A DNA stretch of 64,000 bases, taken from NCBI GenBank assembly GCA_963665015.2, contig CAXXSY010000004.1, positions 2,170,001 to 2,234,000 on the forward strand. Direction: 5' to 3'. This document shows, in pieces, positions 19,274 to 27,797 of this stretch (within the stretch, counting starts at the first letter, position 1; each line of letters opens with the position of its first letter). Below the pieces are notes generated by a model. The model did no database searches. It was not told the origin of the DNA and saw nothing but the letters and a program-made list of their open reading frames with translations. The DNA comes from G963662655 sp963665015 (lineage in GTDB: Bacteria > Cloacimonadota > Cloacimonadia > Cloacimonadales > JAIOQZ01). Position numbers and translations under genes: made by a program.

Positions 19274-19909
19274 CTATTCGATCACATCAACCGCGTTACC
19301 TCCGTTACCATACCAGGTCGATTTCAGGACGCGATCGTTCTCATCGAATCTCACTTCGGTTTTGATCACCCGTTTCTGCCAATAGTACCACACCGGTTCA
19401 TCCAGGCTGGGAGTCATATGAAGCGGTGGATACCCCCACGACATCAAGACAGCGTCCTTCGACATCCCCTTCTGGATTGTCCCGCTCCGGATATTCTCGA
19501 TCTCTTCCGGTTTGAAGCCTATAATCATCTCATCGAACGGCTGGGCCGTGAAAGTTCTGGCGCAGAGCGCTTCCATTGAAAGCGTTTGCCCCACACCGGT
19601 CTGGTAGCGATCGTTGACCATTATCCGGAAGGTTTTCGAATCACCCGGAATTCCGAACGTGATACAGGAATTCCCGAGAGACTGCACCCTGCGTCCGGAA
19701 TATACTTCGATATCGACCACCTCTGTCCCGACCGGAATAACATCCTGCAACTGCTTGAAATTGATCGCTTCGATCCACGAAGGATTCTCGTACCAGAGGT
19801 TGTGCGCCAGATAGTATGGAATTTTAGGCTTTTCTACCTTTCCCGCTGAACAGTTCATGAAAACAGAACAGGTCATTACCATAATAATCATGTTGAGAAG
19901 TGTCTTCAT
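19274..19909 (-). CDS. BamE-like lipoprotein paralog 7
   Basis: A 211-residue lipoprotein, lipobox FMNC (C20). The acidic linker found after the Cys in other members (QKTxEQIxMEELADEI) is missing, so the mature protein starts almost directly at YYLAHNLWYENPSWIEAINF. C-motif GTIQKGMSKDAVLMSWGYPP, then WYYWQKRVIKTEVRFDENDR and STWYGNGGNAVDVIE. ATG at 19909 after GGAGG. Spacing is 22 nt to paralog 6 and 13 nt to paralog 8. Confidence 0.82.
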   Translation of the reverse strand: MKTLLNMIIMVMTCSVFMNCSAGKVEKPKIPYYLAHNLWYENPSWIEAINFKQLQDVIPVGTEVVDIEVYSGRRVQSLGNSCITFGIPGDSKTFRIMVNDRYQTGVGQTLSMEALCARTFTAQPFDEMIIGFKPEEIENIRSGTIQKGMSKDAVLMSWGYPPLHMTPSLDEPVWYYWQKRVIKTEVRFDENDRVLKSTWYGNGGNAVDVIE

Positions 19910-19931
19910 TATACCTCCAGATCACTTGTCA

Positions 19932-20612
19932 TTATTCAATCCTGTCGTATGGATTTCCCTCGACGCCATACCAGGAGGCTTCGAGGACCCGATCATCACC
20001 ATCGAAACGAACATGATCGCTTAGAACGCGCTTTTTCCAGTACATCCATTCGTTATCGTTCAGGTCGAAGTTGTAATGTAATGGCGGATAACCCCAAGAG
20101 ATAAGCACGGCCTTTTTCGACATCCCTTTCTGGATCGTTCCGCGCCTGATGTTCTCGATTTCCTGATCCTTCAGCCCCTTTGTCAGGTCCTCGAACGGTT
20201 GGACGGTGAATGTCCTGGCAACCAATTCGTCCAGTGTGAGTTTATGATTCGGGTTGTTTTGATAATCCGGATTGATCACCAGATTATAGGTGCGCGAATC
20301 CCCTTTGATATTGAATATAATATACTGGAAGAAGATATTCTTCTGAGGGCTTGGCCCCGACTTCTTCACTTTCTCGACTTCCGTCCCGGCCGGTATCCTT
20401 GTCCTGAGAGCCTTGAAATTGATCGATTCGATATAGAAATAGTTATCATACCAGATGTTGTGCGCAAGATAGATTGGGCCTTGCGGTTCAACGATATTTC
20501 TAACCTTGGTCTCGAGCTCTATTTGCTCCAGAGATTTTTCTGCCGCGCATCCGAAGATAACAGCGATCACCGCAAGCAAGATCGCAACGTGCCGAGTTTT
20601 ACTGGAAATCAT
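19932..20612 (-). CDS. BamE-like lipoprotein paralog 6
   Basis: A 226-residue lipoprotein, lipobox IFGC (C22). N-motif YLAHNIWYDNYFYIESINFK followed by the family's IPAGTEVEK; central DGDSRTYN-like beta strand region (NIKGDSRTYNLVINPDYQNN); then ARTFTVQPFEDLTKGLKDQE, GTIQKGMSKKAVLISWGYPP, WMYWKKRVLSDHVRFDGDDR, end ASWYGVEGNPYDRIE. Start ATG at 20612 after CGGAGG. 12 nt separate it from paralog 5. Function unknown; the central and C-terminal segments define the common domain. Confidence 0.82.
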   Translation of the reverse strand: MISSKTRHVAILLAVIAVIFGCAAEKSLEQIELETKVRNIVEPQGPIYLAHNIWYDNYFYIESINFKALRTRIPAGTEVEKVKKSGPSPQKNIFFQYIIFNIKGDSRTYNLVINPDYQNNPNHKLTLDELVARTFTVQPFEDLTKGLKDQEIENIRRGTIQKGMSKKAVLISWGYPPLHYNFDLNDNEWMYWKKRVLSDHVRFDGDDRVLEASWYGVEGNPYDRIE

Positions 20613-20624
20613 GGTGCCTCCGTT

Positions 20625-21284
20625 CTACTCAATTGTATCTTTTTCATTACCGCCCTTTCCAAACCATGCCGCTTTGATTACCCGATCATTTTCGTCGAAA
20701 AGGACTGATTTCATCTGGGTGCGTGTCCTCCAGTAATGCCATTCGTTGTGAGCGAGATCGGGATTTCTGTGAAATGGCGGATATCCCCACGATATCAGAA
20801 CAGCTTTTTTCGACATCCCTTTCTGGATCGTCCCTCGCTTGATGTTTAGCACCTCCTGGTCTTTCAAGCCATTCGTGAGTTGTTCGAATGACTGCATCGT
20901 AAAAGTCCGGTCGAATATCTGCAAAATATCAAGGCTTTTCATTCTGTTCGTCTGGTATTTACCATTTCTCTTCAGGATCATATCCTCGTCGCGTCCCTTG
21001 ACTCTGAAAATGATCATATGCGCATTTGATAACGTCGGAAACCACGCTTTCTCAATCTCGGTCCCTGCCGGAAGAAAGAAAGGCTGTTCTTTGAAGTTGA
21101 TCGCTTCGAAATTGCCAGTATCCTTATACCACAGATTATGCGCCAGATAAATCGGCTCATCCGAATTGATCAGATTGTTGACTCTCTGCTCGAGCTTCAA
21201 CTGCTCCAGCGTCTTCTGCTGCGCACAGCTGAGAAGAATGAAACCCACCGCTAACATCAACAATAAGCAATGTAATACTTTCAT
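20625..21284 (-). CDS. BamE-like lipoprotein paralog 5
   Basis: A 219-residue lipoprotein, lipobox LLSC (C20), signal peptide MKVLHCLLLMLAVGFILLS (near-copy of paralog 9). N-motif YLAHNLWYKDTGNFEAINFK, FLPAGTEIEK, C-motif GTIQKGMSKKAVLISWGYPP, WHYWRTRTQMKSVLFDENDR, end AAWFGKGGNEKDTIE, a divergent tail. The ATG at 21284 follows AAGGAGATAAG; an upstream in-frame ATG at 21398 would start inside paralog 4. A 110-nt gap precedes it. Confidence 0.82.
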   Translation of the reverse strand: MKVLHCLLLMLAVGFILLSCAQQKTLEQLKLEQRVNNLINSDEPIYLAHNLWYKDTGNFEAINFKEQPFFLPAGTEIEKAWFPTLSNAHMIIFRVKGRDEDMILKRNGKYQTNRMKSLDILQIFDRTFTMQSFEQLTNGLKDQEVLNIKRGTIQKGMSKKAVLISWGYPPFHRNPDLAHNEWHYWRTRTQMKSVLFDENDRVIKAAWFGKGGNEKDTIE

Positions 21285-21347
21285 CTTATCTCCTTGCAAT
21301 GCCCGTCGATCTTGTGATACAAAAAAATATCGCGAAAACGCCGTGTA

Positions 21348-21353
21348 AGTATA
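21348..21353 (-). promoter_or_regulatory. Candidate internal -10 box in the 110-nt gap upstream of paralog 5
   Basis: TATACT on the minus strand, equivalent to 18554-18559. The two gaps also share the GACGGGCATTGCAAGGAG leader segment next to the start codon. Weak promoter evidence; strong evidence for shared ancestry. Confidence 0.3.
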
Positions 21354-21394
21354 TCTAATGAATATGTAAAAGCTCATCCATTTAATCAGATTCC

Positions 21395-21994
21395 TCACTC
21401 AATCACATCGACCGCGTTACCTCCGTTACCATACCAGGTCGAGTTCAGAACGCGATCATTTTTATCAAAAGTAACTCTGATTTTTACCACGCGCTTCCTC
21501 CAATAGTACCATTCTGATTCATCAAGGCTAGGTGTTTTATGGAGTGGTGGATATCCCCAAGATACTATTACAGCTTGTTTTGACATCCCTTTTTGTATCG
21601 TCCCATGTTTGATGTTCTCTATCTCCTCCGGTTTTAATCCGGCAGTCAACTCTTCAAATGAACTAGTAGAAAAAGTCCTATTGAACAGCTTTTCGGTATT
21701 CAGCTTCGATAGTGAGCCTTGTTGATATTTCTGATTCACAAATATATTGAACTTCTTCGATATGCCGTCAACATTGAAACTTATAAACCGAATCGTAACA
21801 CTTGCTTCATTGACTTGCGTTCCAGCGGGTAACATCGCAGCTTGTTCTTTAAAATTAATAGATTCAATGTATTCTGGGTTTCCAAACCATAGATTGTGGG
21901 AAAGGTAAATCGGTTGTGTCCCTTTGTAGAGAATGGTCTTTTCACATGCTACAATGAAAATGGATAGAATCAATATAGAATACAACCTTTTCAT
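21395..21994 (-). CDS. BamE-like lipoprotein paralog 4, shortest
   Basis: A 199-residue lipoprotein, lipobox IVAC (C17), with a very short linker (EKTILYKGTQP) before YLSHNLWFGNPEYIESINFK. C-motif GTIQKGMSKQAVIVSWGYPP, WYYWRKRVVKIRVTFDKNDR, end STWYGNGGNAVDVIE. Its base composition is more AT-rich than its neighbours, although its last 40 or so bases match paralogs 7 and 8 nearly exactly, so the 3' end may have been converted. ATG at 21994 behind GGAG. Confidence 0.8.
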   Translation of the reverse strand: MKRLYSILILSIFIVACEKTILYKGTQPIYLSHNLWFGNPEYIESINFKEQAAMLPAGTQVNEASVTIRFISFNVDGISKKFNIFVNQKYQQGSLSKLNTEKLFNRTFSTSSFEELTAGLKPEEIENIKHGTIQKGMSKQAVIVSWGYPPLHKTPSLDESEWYYWRKRVVKIRVTFDKNDRVLNSTWYGNGGNAVDVIE

Positions 21995-22037
21995 AATCGT
22001 CTCCGATGTTAAGTGTAGAGATTCATAGGTATTAAAA

Positions 22038-22697
22038 TCACTCAATCACATCGACCGCATTCCCACCGACACCATACCAGCTCGCATCTCGAATCCTATC
22101 GTGTTCATCAAATACAACGTAATCTCTCTTGTTACGTTTTTTCCAGTAGATCCAGCGATTCTCGTTACAGCTCTTGGTATAATGCAGTGGCGGATATCCC
22201 CACGACATCAGCACGGCCCTTTTCGACATACCTTTCTGGATTGTGCCCTGCTCAATGTTCATCATTTCTTCCGACTTTAATCCGGATGTGAATTCACGAT
22301 AGGGAATCGTGGTAAAAGTCCTGGCAATCAGACCCTTAACTGTCAGGTTCTTGAAACTGTTCTTCTGGTATCGCGGATTGATATACAAGTAATAAACCTG
22401 AGGGTCTCCGACCACACTGAAACGAACACGGGGGCTACTGTTATAATAAATTGTGCTGACGTCTTGAATCGGCGTTCCGGCCCTTAAACTCATAGGAAGC
22501 AGTTTGAAGTTTATCATCTCGATTTTCATGGGATCCTCGAACCAAAGGTTGTGAGCAAGATAAACCGGTTTATCGGAGTTGAGTATTTCGTCAGCCAGTT
22601 CTTCCATTCGAATCTGTTCTGCCGTCTTCTGCGCCGCGCAGCTAAAAAGTACAATAACAACCACAAATAATAACAGCATCGGGCACATTGTTTTCAT
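22038..22697 (-). CDS. BamE-like lipoprotein paralog 3
   Basis: A 219-residue lipoprotein, lipobox LFSC (C20), linker AAQKTAEQIRMEELADEILN shared with paralogs 1 and 2. N-motif YLAHNLWFEDPMKIEMINFK, LRAGTPIQD, C-motif GTIQKGMSKRAVLMSWGYPP, WIYWKKRNKRDYVVFDEHDR, end ASWYGVGGNAVDVIE. The ATG at 22697 follows GAGGGCAAC; a longer frame from 22793 lies within paralog 2. Gaps: 13 nt upstream, 43 nt downstream. Confidence 0.82.
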   Translation of the reverse strand: MKTMCPMLLLFVVVIVLFSCAAQKTAEQIRMEELADEILNSDKPVYLAHNLWFEDPMKIEMINFKLLPMSLRAGTPIQDVSTIYYNSSPRVRFSVVGDPQVYYLYINPRYQKNSFKNLTVKGLIARTFTTIPYREFTSGLKSEEMMNIEQGTIQKGMSKRAVLMSWGYPPLHYTKSCNENRWIYWKKRNKRDYVVFDEHDRIRDASWYGVGGNAVDVIE

Positions 22698-22710
22698 GTT
22701 GCCCTCGAAT

Positions 22711-23379
22711 TTACTCAATAATCTCGTTTTCATTTCCATTTGTTCCGAACCAGCTTGCATCAACCATCCTCCCATTCTCATCGAAATAGACACAATCCTG
22801 CACTAATCGCTTCTTCCAATAATACCAGCGTGTTTCATCTAAATCCCTCGTGTAGTGCAGTGGCGGATAGCCCCACGACATCAGCACGGCCTTTTTCGAC
22901 ATTCCTTTCTGGATTGTGCCTTGTCTGATATTATCAATTTCATCCTGCATGAGCCCAGCAGTCATCTGTTGAAAAGGCATCGTAGTGAACGTCCTGGCAA
23001 CCAACTCCTCAGAAGTCAATTTCCGCTGCCCGTTTGACTGGTATTTATATTGAAAAACGAGTCGATAGTCCTCATCGTCACCTTTAATCCTAAAACGGAT
23101 GTATTTATTGCTTGCACTCGGATCCTTGTACGCCAGCCTGATTGTCTCAATTTCCGCGCCAGCCGCTATCCGATGGGGATGTCCATTGAAATTAATCGAC
23201 TCGATTCTATGTGGATTCTCAAACCACAGATTGTGCGCCATATAGACCGGCTTGCCGGAGTTCAGTATTTCATCAGCCAGCTCTTCCATCCTGATCTGCT
23301 CCTCGGTCTTCTGCGCCGCACAGCTTAGCAGCACCGCAGCAACAATCGTCACGAACAAAACCAACCGTAAATGTATCAA
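22711..23379 (-). CDS. BamE-like lipoprotein paralog 2
   Basis: A 222-residue lipoprotein, lipobox LLSC (C20). Same TTG start context as paralog 8 (GGAGGTTACTTTG), ATG at 23391 as alternative. Linker AAQKTEEQIRMEELADEILN; N-motif YMAHNLWFENPHRIESINFN; C-motif GTIQKGMSKKAVLMSWGYPP, WYYWKKRLVQDCVYFDENGR; divergent end ASWFGTNGNENEIIE. Its 5' end joins the 3' end of paralog 1 by the same sequence that joins paralogs 8 and 7. Confidence 0.82.
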   Translation of the reverse strand: MIHLRLVLFVTIVAAVLLSCAAQKTEEQIRMEELADEILNSGKPVYMAHNLWFENPHRIESINFNGHPHRIAAGAEIETIRLAYKDPSASNKYIRFRIKGDDEDYRLVFQYKYQSNGQRKLTSEELVARTFTTMPFQQMTAGLMQDEIDNIRQGTIQKGMSKKAVLMSWGYPPLHYTRDLDETRWYYWKKRLVQDCVYFDENGRMVDASWFGTNGNENEIIE

Positions 23380-23392
23380 AGTAACCTCCATG

Positions 23393-24052
23393 CTATTCGA
23401 TCACGTCGTTTGCGTTGCCGTTATAACCATACCAGGTTGAATTCAATAAACGATCGTCCTTATCGAAATCGACATATTCTTTAGCAATCCGCATCTTCCA
23501 GAACGTCCAACGCCGTTCATCCAAGCTTGAAGTACGATGTAATGGCGGATATCCCCACGACATAAGAACCGCCTTTTTCGACATCCCTCTCTGGATGGTT
23601 CCCCTTATAATATTGTCGATTTCCTGCTGTTTCAAGTCAGAGGTTAATTCATCAAAAGGGATCGTTGTAAACGTTCTGGCGATCAATTCCTTGTATGTTA
23701 ACTTCTTGATGTTGCATTCCTGGTATCGTGAGTTGATAACCAAGCAAAACGTCTGTATCTCACCCTTGATCTTGAAACAGACACGCGGAACTTTGTTGTA
23801 ATACGTCAGGTAAAGGTCCTCAACAGCTGCTCCAGCGTCGATTCTGTTTGGAAGCGTCTTGAAGTTGATCGCTTCGATTATCAGTGGATTCTCATACCAC
23901 AGATTATGCGCCATATAGACCGGCTTGCCGGAGTTCAGTATCTCATCTGCCAGCTCTTCCATTTGTATCTGCTCCTCGGTCTTCGGCACCGCGCAGCTAA
24001 ATAGTAACAGACCGAGTACAGCGATAATCGTGAAATGTATAACGAGCTTCAT
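23393..24052 (-). CDS. BamE-like lipoprotein paralog 1 (first of the array)
   Basis: A 219-residue lipoprotein, lipobox LFSC (C20); the first gene of the minus-strand array. N-motif YMAHNLWYENPLIIEAINFK, IDAGAAVEDL, C-motif GTIQRGMSKKAVLMSWGYPP, WTFWKMRIAKEYVDFDKDDR, end STWYGYNGNANDVIE. The ATG at 24052 follows GGAGG. The 270 nt between it and the divergent GNAT gene must hold the main array promoter, but I could not choose a convincing one. As for the others, an outer-membrane or periplasmic role is inferred only from the lipobox and BamE-like pattern. Confidence 0.82.
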   Translation of the reverse strand: MKLVIHFTIIAVLGLLLFSCAVPKTEEQIQMEELADEILNSGKPVYMAHNLWYENPLIIEAINFKTLPNRIDAGAAVEDLYLTYYNKVPRVCFKIKGEIQTFCLVINSRYQECNIKKLTYKELIARTFTTIPFDELTSDLKQQEIDNIIRGTIQRGMSKKAVLMSWGYPPLHRTSSLDERRWTFWKMRIAKEYVDFDKDDRLLNSTWYGYNGNANDVIE

Positions 24053-24269
24053 CGTTCCTCCAGAAATGACTTTTCCTGTATGGTCGAACGTCCAGTGTGA
24101 TTTTCCGAAATTTTGTACTGTTATCAAACTGGAAATCGCCACATAAAATCAGGTGTATTACCAATTCACGCTGTTTGGTTAATGCCTGTCAAGACAGAAA
24201 TCCCGAAAAACCTTTCCGTCAACAACGGCATCCATCTTCCACAGCAGCGAACGAACCTCATTCAGAAAC

Positions 24270-24298
24270 TTGACTTGACAGATAGATTATCATTTATT
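24270..24298 (+). promoter_or_regulatory. Candidate promoter for the GNAT gene
   Basis: TTGACT (24270-24275), 17-nt spacer, TTTATT (24293-24298), 31 nt before the likely start. A second overlapping TTGACA starts at 24275. The rest of the 24053-24323 interval shows no gene. Confidence 0.35.
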
Positions 24299-24329
24299 TC
24301 ATGTTGTTTTTACAGATGACACCGTGGTA

Positions 24330-25238
24330 ATGAATATTGAATACGGGGTGCATGAGAGGATGAAAGAAGCGTTTCGACGCCTTACGAACGAGCATAAGGA
24401 GACCGTCCTGAAGATGGTCGAGCGGATATGGGACGGCGAGGATTACACGAAGATCGTCTATGACCCGTGGGTGCACAGCGAGAAGAATCCGTTCTACGGA
24501 CTCTGGATCGACGACCGCTTGGTCGGCATCGGTCGTTTGCAGTGGCTGACGGATCATGACGTCTGGCTGGAAGGTCTGAAGAAAGACCCGGACTGCCGGA
24601 TTCACGGCATCGGCAAGAGATTCGTCCGGTTCTATCTGGACATCCTGCGCAAGGAGAAAGACCTGCGCTCGATCCGGTTCTCGACCTACTTCGGGAATAC
24701 CGAATCGATCCGGTTGAACACGAAACTCGGATTCCGCCAGACCCACACGTTCTCAAACCTGGTCTGCGACACAGATGAACGGTTGAAGCCGGTGCCGGGT
24801 GTCGAACGTTATTCCGGAGATGCCAACGCTCTGATCGACGTCTTCGAGAAATCGACTTTTTATCGTGCCATGGATGGCTTTTTAACCCAGGGATGGGTTT
24901 TCTTTCCTGCTTCGAGAGAGACTCTGCGGCAATTCATCGAAAATGGCGAAATCCTGATCGTGCAGTCGGATGCGGATATCGAGGGAGCGATCCTCCTCAA
25001 CGAATCGGCCAAAGAGAAGGCCATGAATATCTTATCCGTTGCAGCCGAAACCGACGCGATCCGGAAAAAACTGTTTCTGGGAGCGCTTCACTTGACGATG
25101 CTGAAGGGCTTAGGTCAGATGGCGATCATGTGCCCCGAATACCCGGAAATGCTTGACTGGCTGAGGTCGTTCGGTTTTTTTAGCTGGGATAGAGACCATG
25201 ACGTCTATCTCTATGAGTATCCGCTCGACAAGCTGTAA
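24330..25238 (+). CDS. GNAT-family N-acetyltransferase
   Basis: A 302-residue protein with a GNAT domain in residues 1-145: GLWIDDRLVGIGRLQWLTDH, then the acetyl-CoA motif A region CRIHGIGKRFVRFYLDILRK and STYFGNTESIRLNTKLGFRQ, typical of the fold. The C-terminal half (DVFEKSTFYRAMDGFLTQGW ... MCPEYPEMLDWLRSFGF) is a second, less conserved unit that may be a degenerate GNAT repeat. Start uncertain: GTG 24324 and ATG 24330 are in frame, ATG 24360 also; none has a strong ribosome site. It is divergent from the lipoprotein array. Substrate unknown. Confidence 0.78.
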   Translation: MNIEYGVHERMKEAFRRLTNEHKETVLKMVERIWDGEDYTKIVYDPWVHSEKNPFYGLWIDDRLVGIGRLQWLTDHDVWLEGLKKDPDCRIHGIGKRFVRFYLDILRKEKDLRSIRFSTYFGNTESIRLNTKLGFRQTHTFSNLVCDTDERLKPVPGVERYSGDANALIDVFEKSTFYRAMDGFLTQGWVFFPASRETLRQFIENGEILIVQSDADIEGAILLNESAKEKAMNILSVAAETDAIRKKLFLGALHLTMLKGLGQMAIMCPEYPEMLDWLRSFGFFSWDRDHDVYLYEYPLDKL

Positions 25239-25308
25239 TGTCGAGGGAACTTGAATTTCTTGACACCAGATCGATCTTACAGCGTTCTTAGTTCAAAGAG
25301 GAGGAGGA

Positions 25309-25701
25309 ATGCACAAAAATTTGCTAATCGTAGTTTCAATCTTTATCCTTGCTGCGTGTAGCGCGGCGAAATCGCTCGAAGAACGGGAACTTGCGACCAA
25401 TCGTTATCAGGCCGGTGTGCTGAAACGAAGCTGCAAGGAGCAGGAGATCGCCAACTCCCTGACGCATAGAGCCGATTCGCTTTACATTGTGGCAACCGAT
25501 TTCGAACGTTCCTTCCGACCCGAGAAGGCGATCAATGCGCTGGATCACGCGATCGTGATATACAGCCTGGCGCTCGCGCAGCGCGACCTCGACGAAAGCA
25601 AGGCGAGGCACCAGAAACAGGTCGAATCCCTGGAAATGACCAGGCAACAACTCGAGTACTCCCGGCGACTGCTCGAAGAGCTCAAGGGAGGAAAGGAATG
25701 A
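25309..25701 (+). CDS. Small coiled-coil lipoprotein upstream of OmpA
   Basis: A 130-residue lipoprotein: signal peptide MHKNLLIVVSIFILAA with lipobox LAAC (C17), then a helical, heptad-rich body (ALAQRDLDESKARHQKQVES). It starts behind GAGGAGGA and its stop overlaps the OmpA-like gene start (ATGA). The pattern is like small lipoproteins with a DUF4398-like helical hairpin that accompany OmpA-type proteins, though I cannot assign the family firmly. It probably associates with the peptidoglycan-binding partner encoded next. Confidence 0.65.
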   Translation: MHKNLLIVVSIFILAACSAAKSLEERELATNRYQAGVLKRSCKEQEIANSLTHRADSLYIVATDFERSFRPEKAINALDHAIVIYSLALAQRDLDESKARHQKQVESLEMTRQQLEYSRRLLEELKGGKE

Positions 25702-26582
25702 TGCGTAGATACCTTCTCCCACTCGTCTTGATTTGCCTGTTCCTGCCGATCATGTTATTCGCCGCGCAAGAAGAAGAAGGCATGATGGTCAACTTGGTGC
25801 GAACCAAGGATCAGCTCCACAAGCACTATAACGAATATGTCAATTCGGGTATTGTCCGCGAGGTGTATCTCTACCCCCTGGCACTGGCACGTATCGACGA
25901 AGCGCTGGAAATGTACGAGAAATCACCGCGCAGCGACGAGACAAAGCAGCGGATCGAGCTCGCCGAAATGCTCTCCGAAGCGGCCATGAACCAGATGACC
26001 GCTGCAATGAACTACGCCATGTCGCTCCGCTTGCAGGAAGAGTCCGAAGAGAATCTCAAGGAGATCGCCCGGATTCGTGAAGAGGTCAACGAGATTCAGC
26101 AGAACATGGCGTTTCTGACCGCAAAACAACTCCAGAATCAAATCGCGCAGCAGCAGCAGGAGCTGGAACTTCAGCGAAGAGAAGCGCAGCAGCGATTCGA
26201 TCAGCTCAAGAGCGAACTGATCAGCGTGAAGCAGGACGCTCGCGGAACCATCATCAGCATGTCGGACATCCTCTTCGATATCAATCAGGCAACCCTGACA
26301 TCCGACCTGATGATCAACCTCGCCAAGATCGCCGGCATTCTCGTGGTCTATAAAGACCTCAACATCACCGTCGAAGGACACACGGACAACACCGGAAGCC
26401 GCGAATACAACCAGACGCTTTCCGAAAATCGCGCCGAAAACGTCCTGAACTTCCTCATCGAGCAAGGCGTCTCCCCCACACGACTCTCGTCCGCGGGTTA
26501 CGGCTTCGACAAACCGGTCGCCGATAACAACACCGTCGAGGGACGAGCGAAGAACCGCAGGGTCGATCTGGTCATTCGATAA
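25698..26582 (+). CDS. OmpA-family peptidoglycan-binding protein
   Basis: A 294-residue exported protein: signal peptide (MMRRYLLPLVLICLFLPIMLF), a helical region (about 25-175) with a Gln-rich coiled coil (LQNQIAQQQQELELQRREAQ), and a C-terminal OmpA domain (about 190-294) with ILFDINQATLTSD, VEGHTDNTGSREYNQTLSEN, RAENVLNFLIEQGV and GRAKNRRVDLVIR, the motifs that hold diaminopimelate of peptidoglycan. Upstream lipoprotein overlaps by 4 nt, the HDOD gene follows after 3 nt. Together they look like an envelope-sensing operon, an inference from order. Confidence 0.88.
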   Translation: MMRRYLLPLVLICLFLPIMLFAAQEEEGMMVNLVRTKDQLHKHYNEYVNSGIVREVYLYPLALARIDEALEMYEKSPRSDETKQRIELAEMLSEAAMNQMTAAMNYAMSLRLQEESEENLKEIARIREEVNEIQQNMAFLTAKQLQNQIAQQQQELELQRREAQQRFDQLKSELISVKQDARGTIISMSDILFDINQATLTSDLMINLAKIAGILVVYKDLNITVEGHTDNTGSREYNQTLSENRAENVLNFLIEQGVSPTRLSSAGYGFDKPVADNNTVEGRAKNRRVDLVIR

Positions 26583-26585
26583 CGT

Positions 26586-27797
26586 ATGAAACCGAAAATT
26601 CTCGTATTTGTCGAAGATCGAGAGCACCTCGCCAGGCTTCGCATGAAATACAGCGATCTGGAAGCGGAGTACGCGCTCGAATACCTGAACGATCCGGAAC
26701 GGCTTCGTCTCATGCTGAAGAACCAGTACGACGTATTCGCCTGCAAAACCTCGCTCTACGACCACCTGACGCTCGATGTCCTCAACACGCTCAAAGAGTA
26801 CAATCCACAGACGATTCGCATCGTCATCGCCGATTCGGAACAGCAGCTTCAAAGGCTGCAATCCTCCGGCAGTGCGCATCGCTATCTCGGGCACGATCAC
26901 CATGCCGACGACATGAAAATCGCGCTTCAAAATATCTTCAACCTAAACAACATTGTCGTCAATCCGAAGGTACGCAGCTTCGTACACAAGATGCACTCGC
27001 TCCCGACACTGCCCTACATCTACACCGAAATCATGCGTAAGCTGAAGAACCCCGATATCACCGCACGCGATATCGGAAAGCTGATCGAAAAGGACATCAG
27101 CCTCACCGCCGAAATCCTGCGTATCGTAAATTCCTCTTACTACGCCATAAGAAATCAAATATGCAATCCCGCCCAAGCCGTTGTGATGCTGGGACTAACC
27201 AACGTGCGCGATATCGTCCTCTCCCTGTTCCTCTACAACCATTTCAAGGTACGGAATTTCAAGGGCATCTCCTTCAAGAGCATCTGGAACCACTCCCTGG
27301 CTACCGCCGGATATGCCCGTCAGATTGCCCATATGAACAGCCAAAACGACTGCAATCTGGGAGAAGTCTTCGTCGCCGGTCTGCTAAACTGCGTCGGCGC
27401 GCTCTTCATGGCGCAGGAGTACCCCGAAGACTATTTCCAGGTCGCGCTCATGGCGGAGCGGGACAGGATTCCCCTCCTCGAAGCGGAGGAGAGCGTCTTC
27501 GATTTCAACCACAATGAAATGGGTGCCTACCTGATGGGAATGTGGGGATTGTCGGAATCGATCGTGAAAGCAATCGCATACAGCGACGATATCGAGAAAA
27601 TCCGCCAGCCGGAGATTGAATACCCACTCATAATTTACCTTGCCAAAAGAGTCGATTTTTTCAAACATCCTTACTGGTGTAAAGGCCTCGTACCGGAGAT
27701 CGAACGCGACATGCTGAGCGATCTACCATATTTCGAGGAAATAGAATCGTGGCTCGACGCATTGATGGAAATCAATTTCGAAAAGGACGTATCATGA
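26586..27797 (+). CDS. HDOD-domain signalling protein with receiver-like N-terminus
   Basis: A 403-residue cytoplasmic protein. Residues 1-120 have a receiver-like alternation (KPKILVFVEDREHLARLRMK) but no clear phosphoacceptor aspartate. Residues 130-330 form an HDOD domain (LPTLPYIYTEIMRKLKNPDI, LTAEILRIVNSSYY, AVVMLGLTNVRDIVLSLFLY, WNHSLATAGYARQIA), a non-hydrolytic HD relative found in signalling proteins. The end overlaps the next gene by 4 nt (ATGA). Coupled translation with a receiver-PAS-HisKA protein suggests one signalling unit. Confidence 0.85.
   Translation: MKPKILVFVEDREHLARLRMKYSDLEAEYALEYLNDPERLRLMLKNQYDVFACKTSLYDHLTLDVLNTLKEYNPQTIRIVIADSEQQLQRLQSSGSAHRYLGHDHHADDMKIALQNIFNLNNIVVNPKVRSFVHKMHSLPTLPYIYTEIMRKLKNPDITARDIGKLIEKDISLTAEILRIVNSSYYAIRNQICNPAQAVVMLGLTNVRDIVLSLFLYNHFKVRNFKGISFKSIWNHSLATAGYARQIAHMNSQNDCNLGEVFVAGLLNCVGALFMAQEYPEDYFQVALMAERDRIPLLEAEESVFDFNHNEMGAYLMGMWGLSESIVKAIAYSDDIEKIRQPEIEYPLIIYLAKRVDFFKHPYWCKGLVPEIERDMLSDLPYFEEIESWLDALMEINFEKDVS

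Noticed and set aside
16492..24052. Lipoprotein array as a CRISPR-like or simple tandem repeat
   Set aside because: Repeat period is a whole gene of 600-680 nt with diverged sequence; these are coding paralogs.
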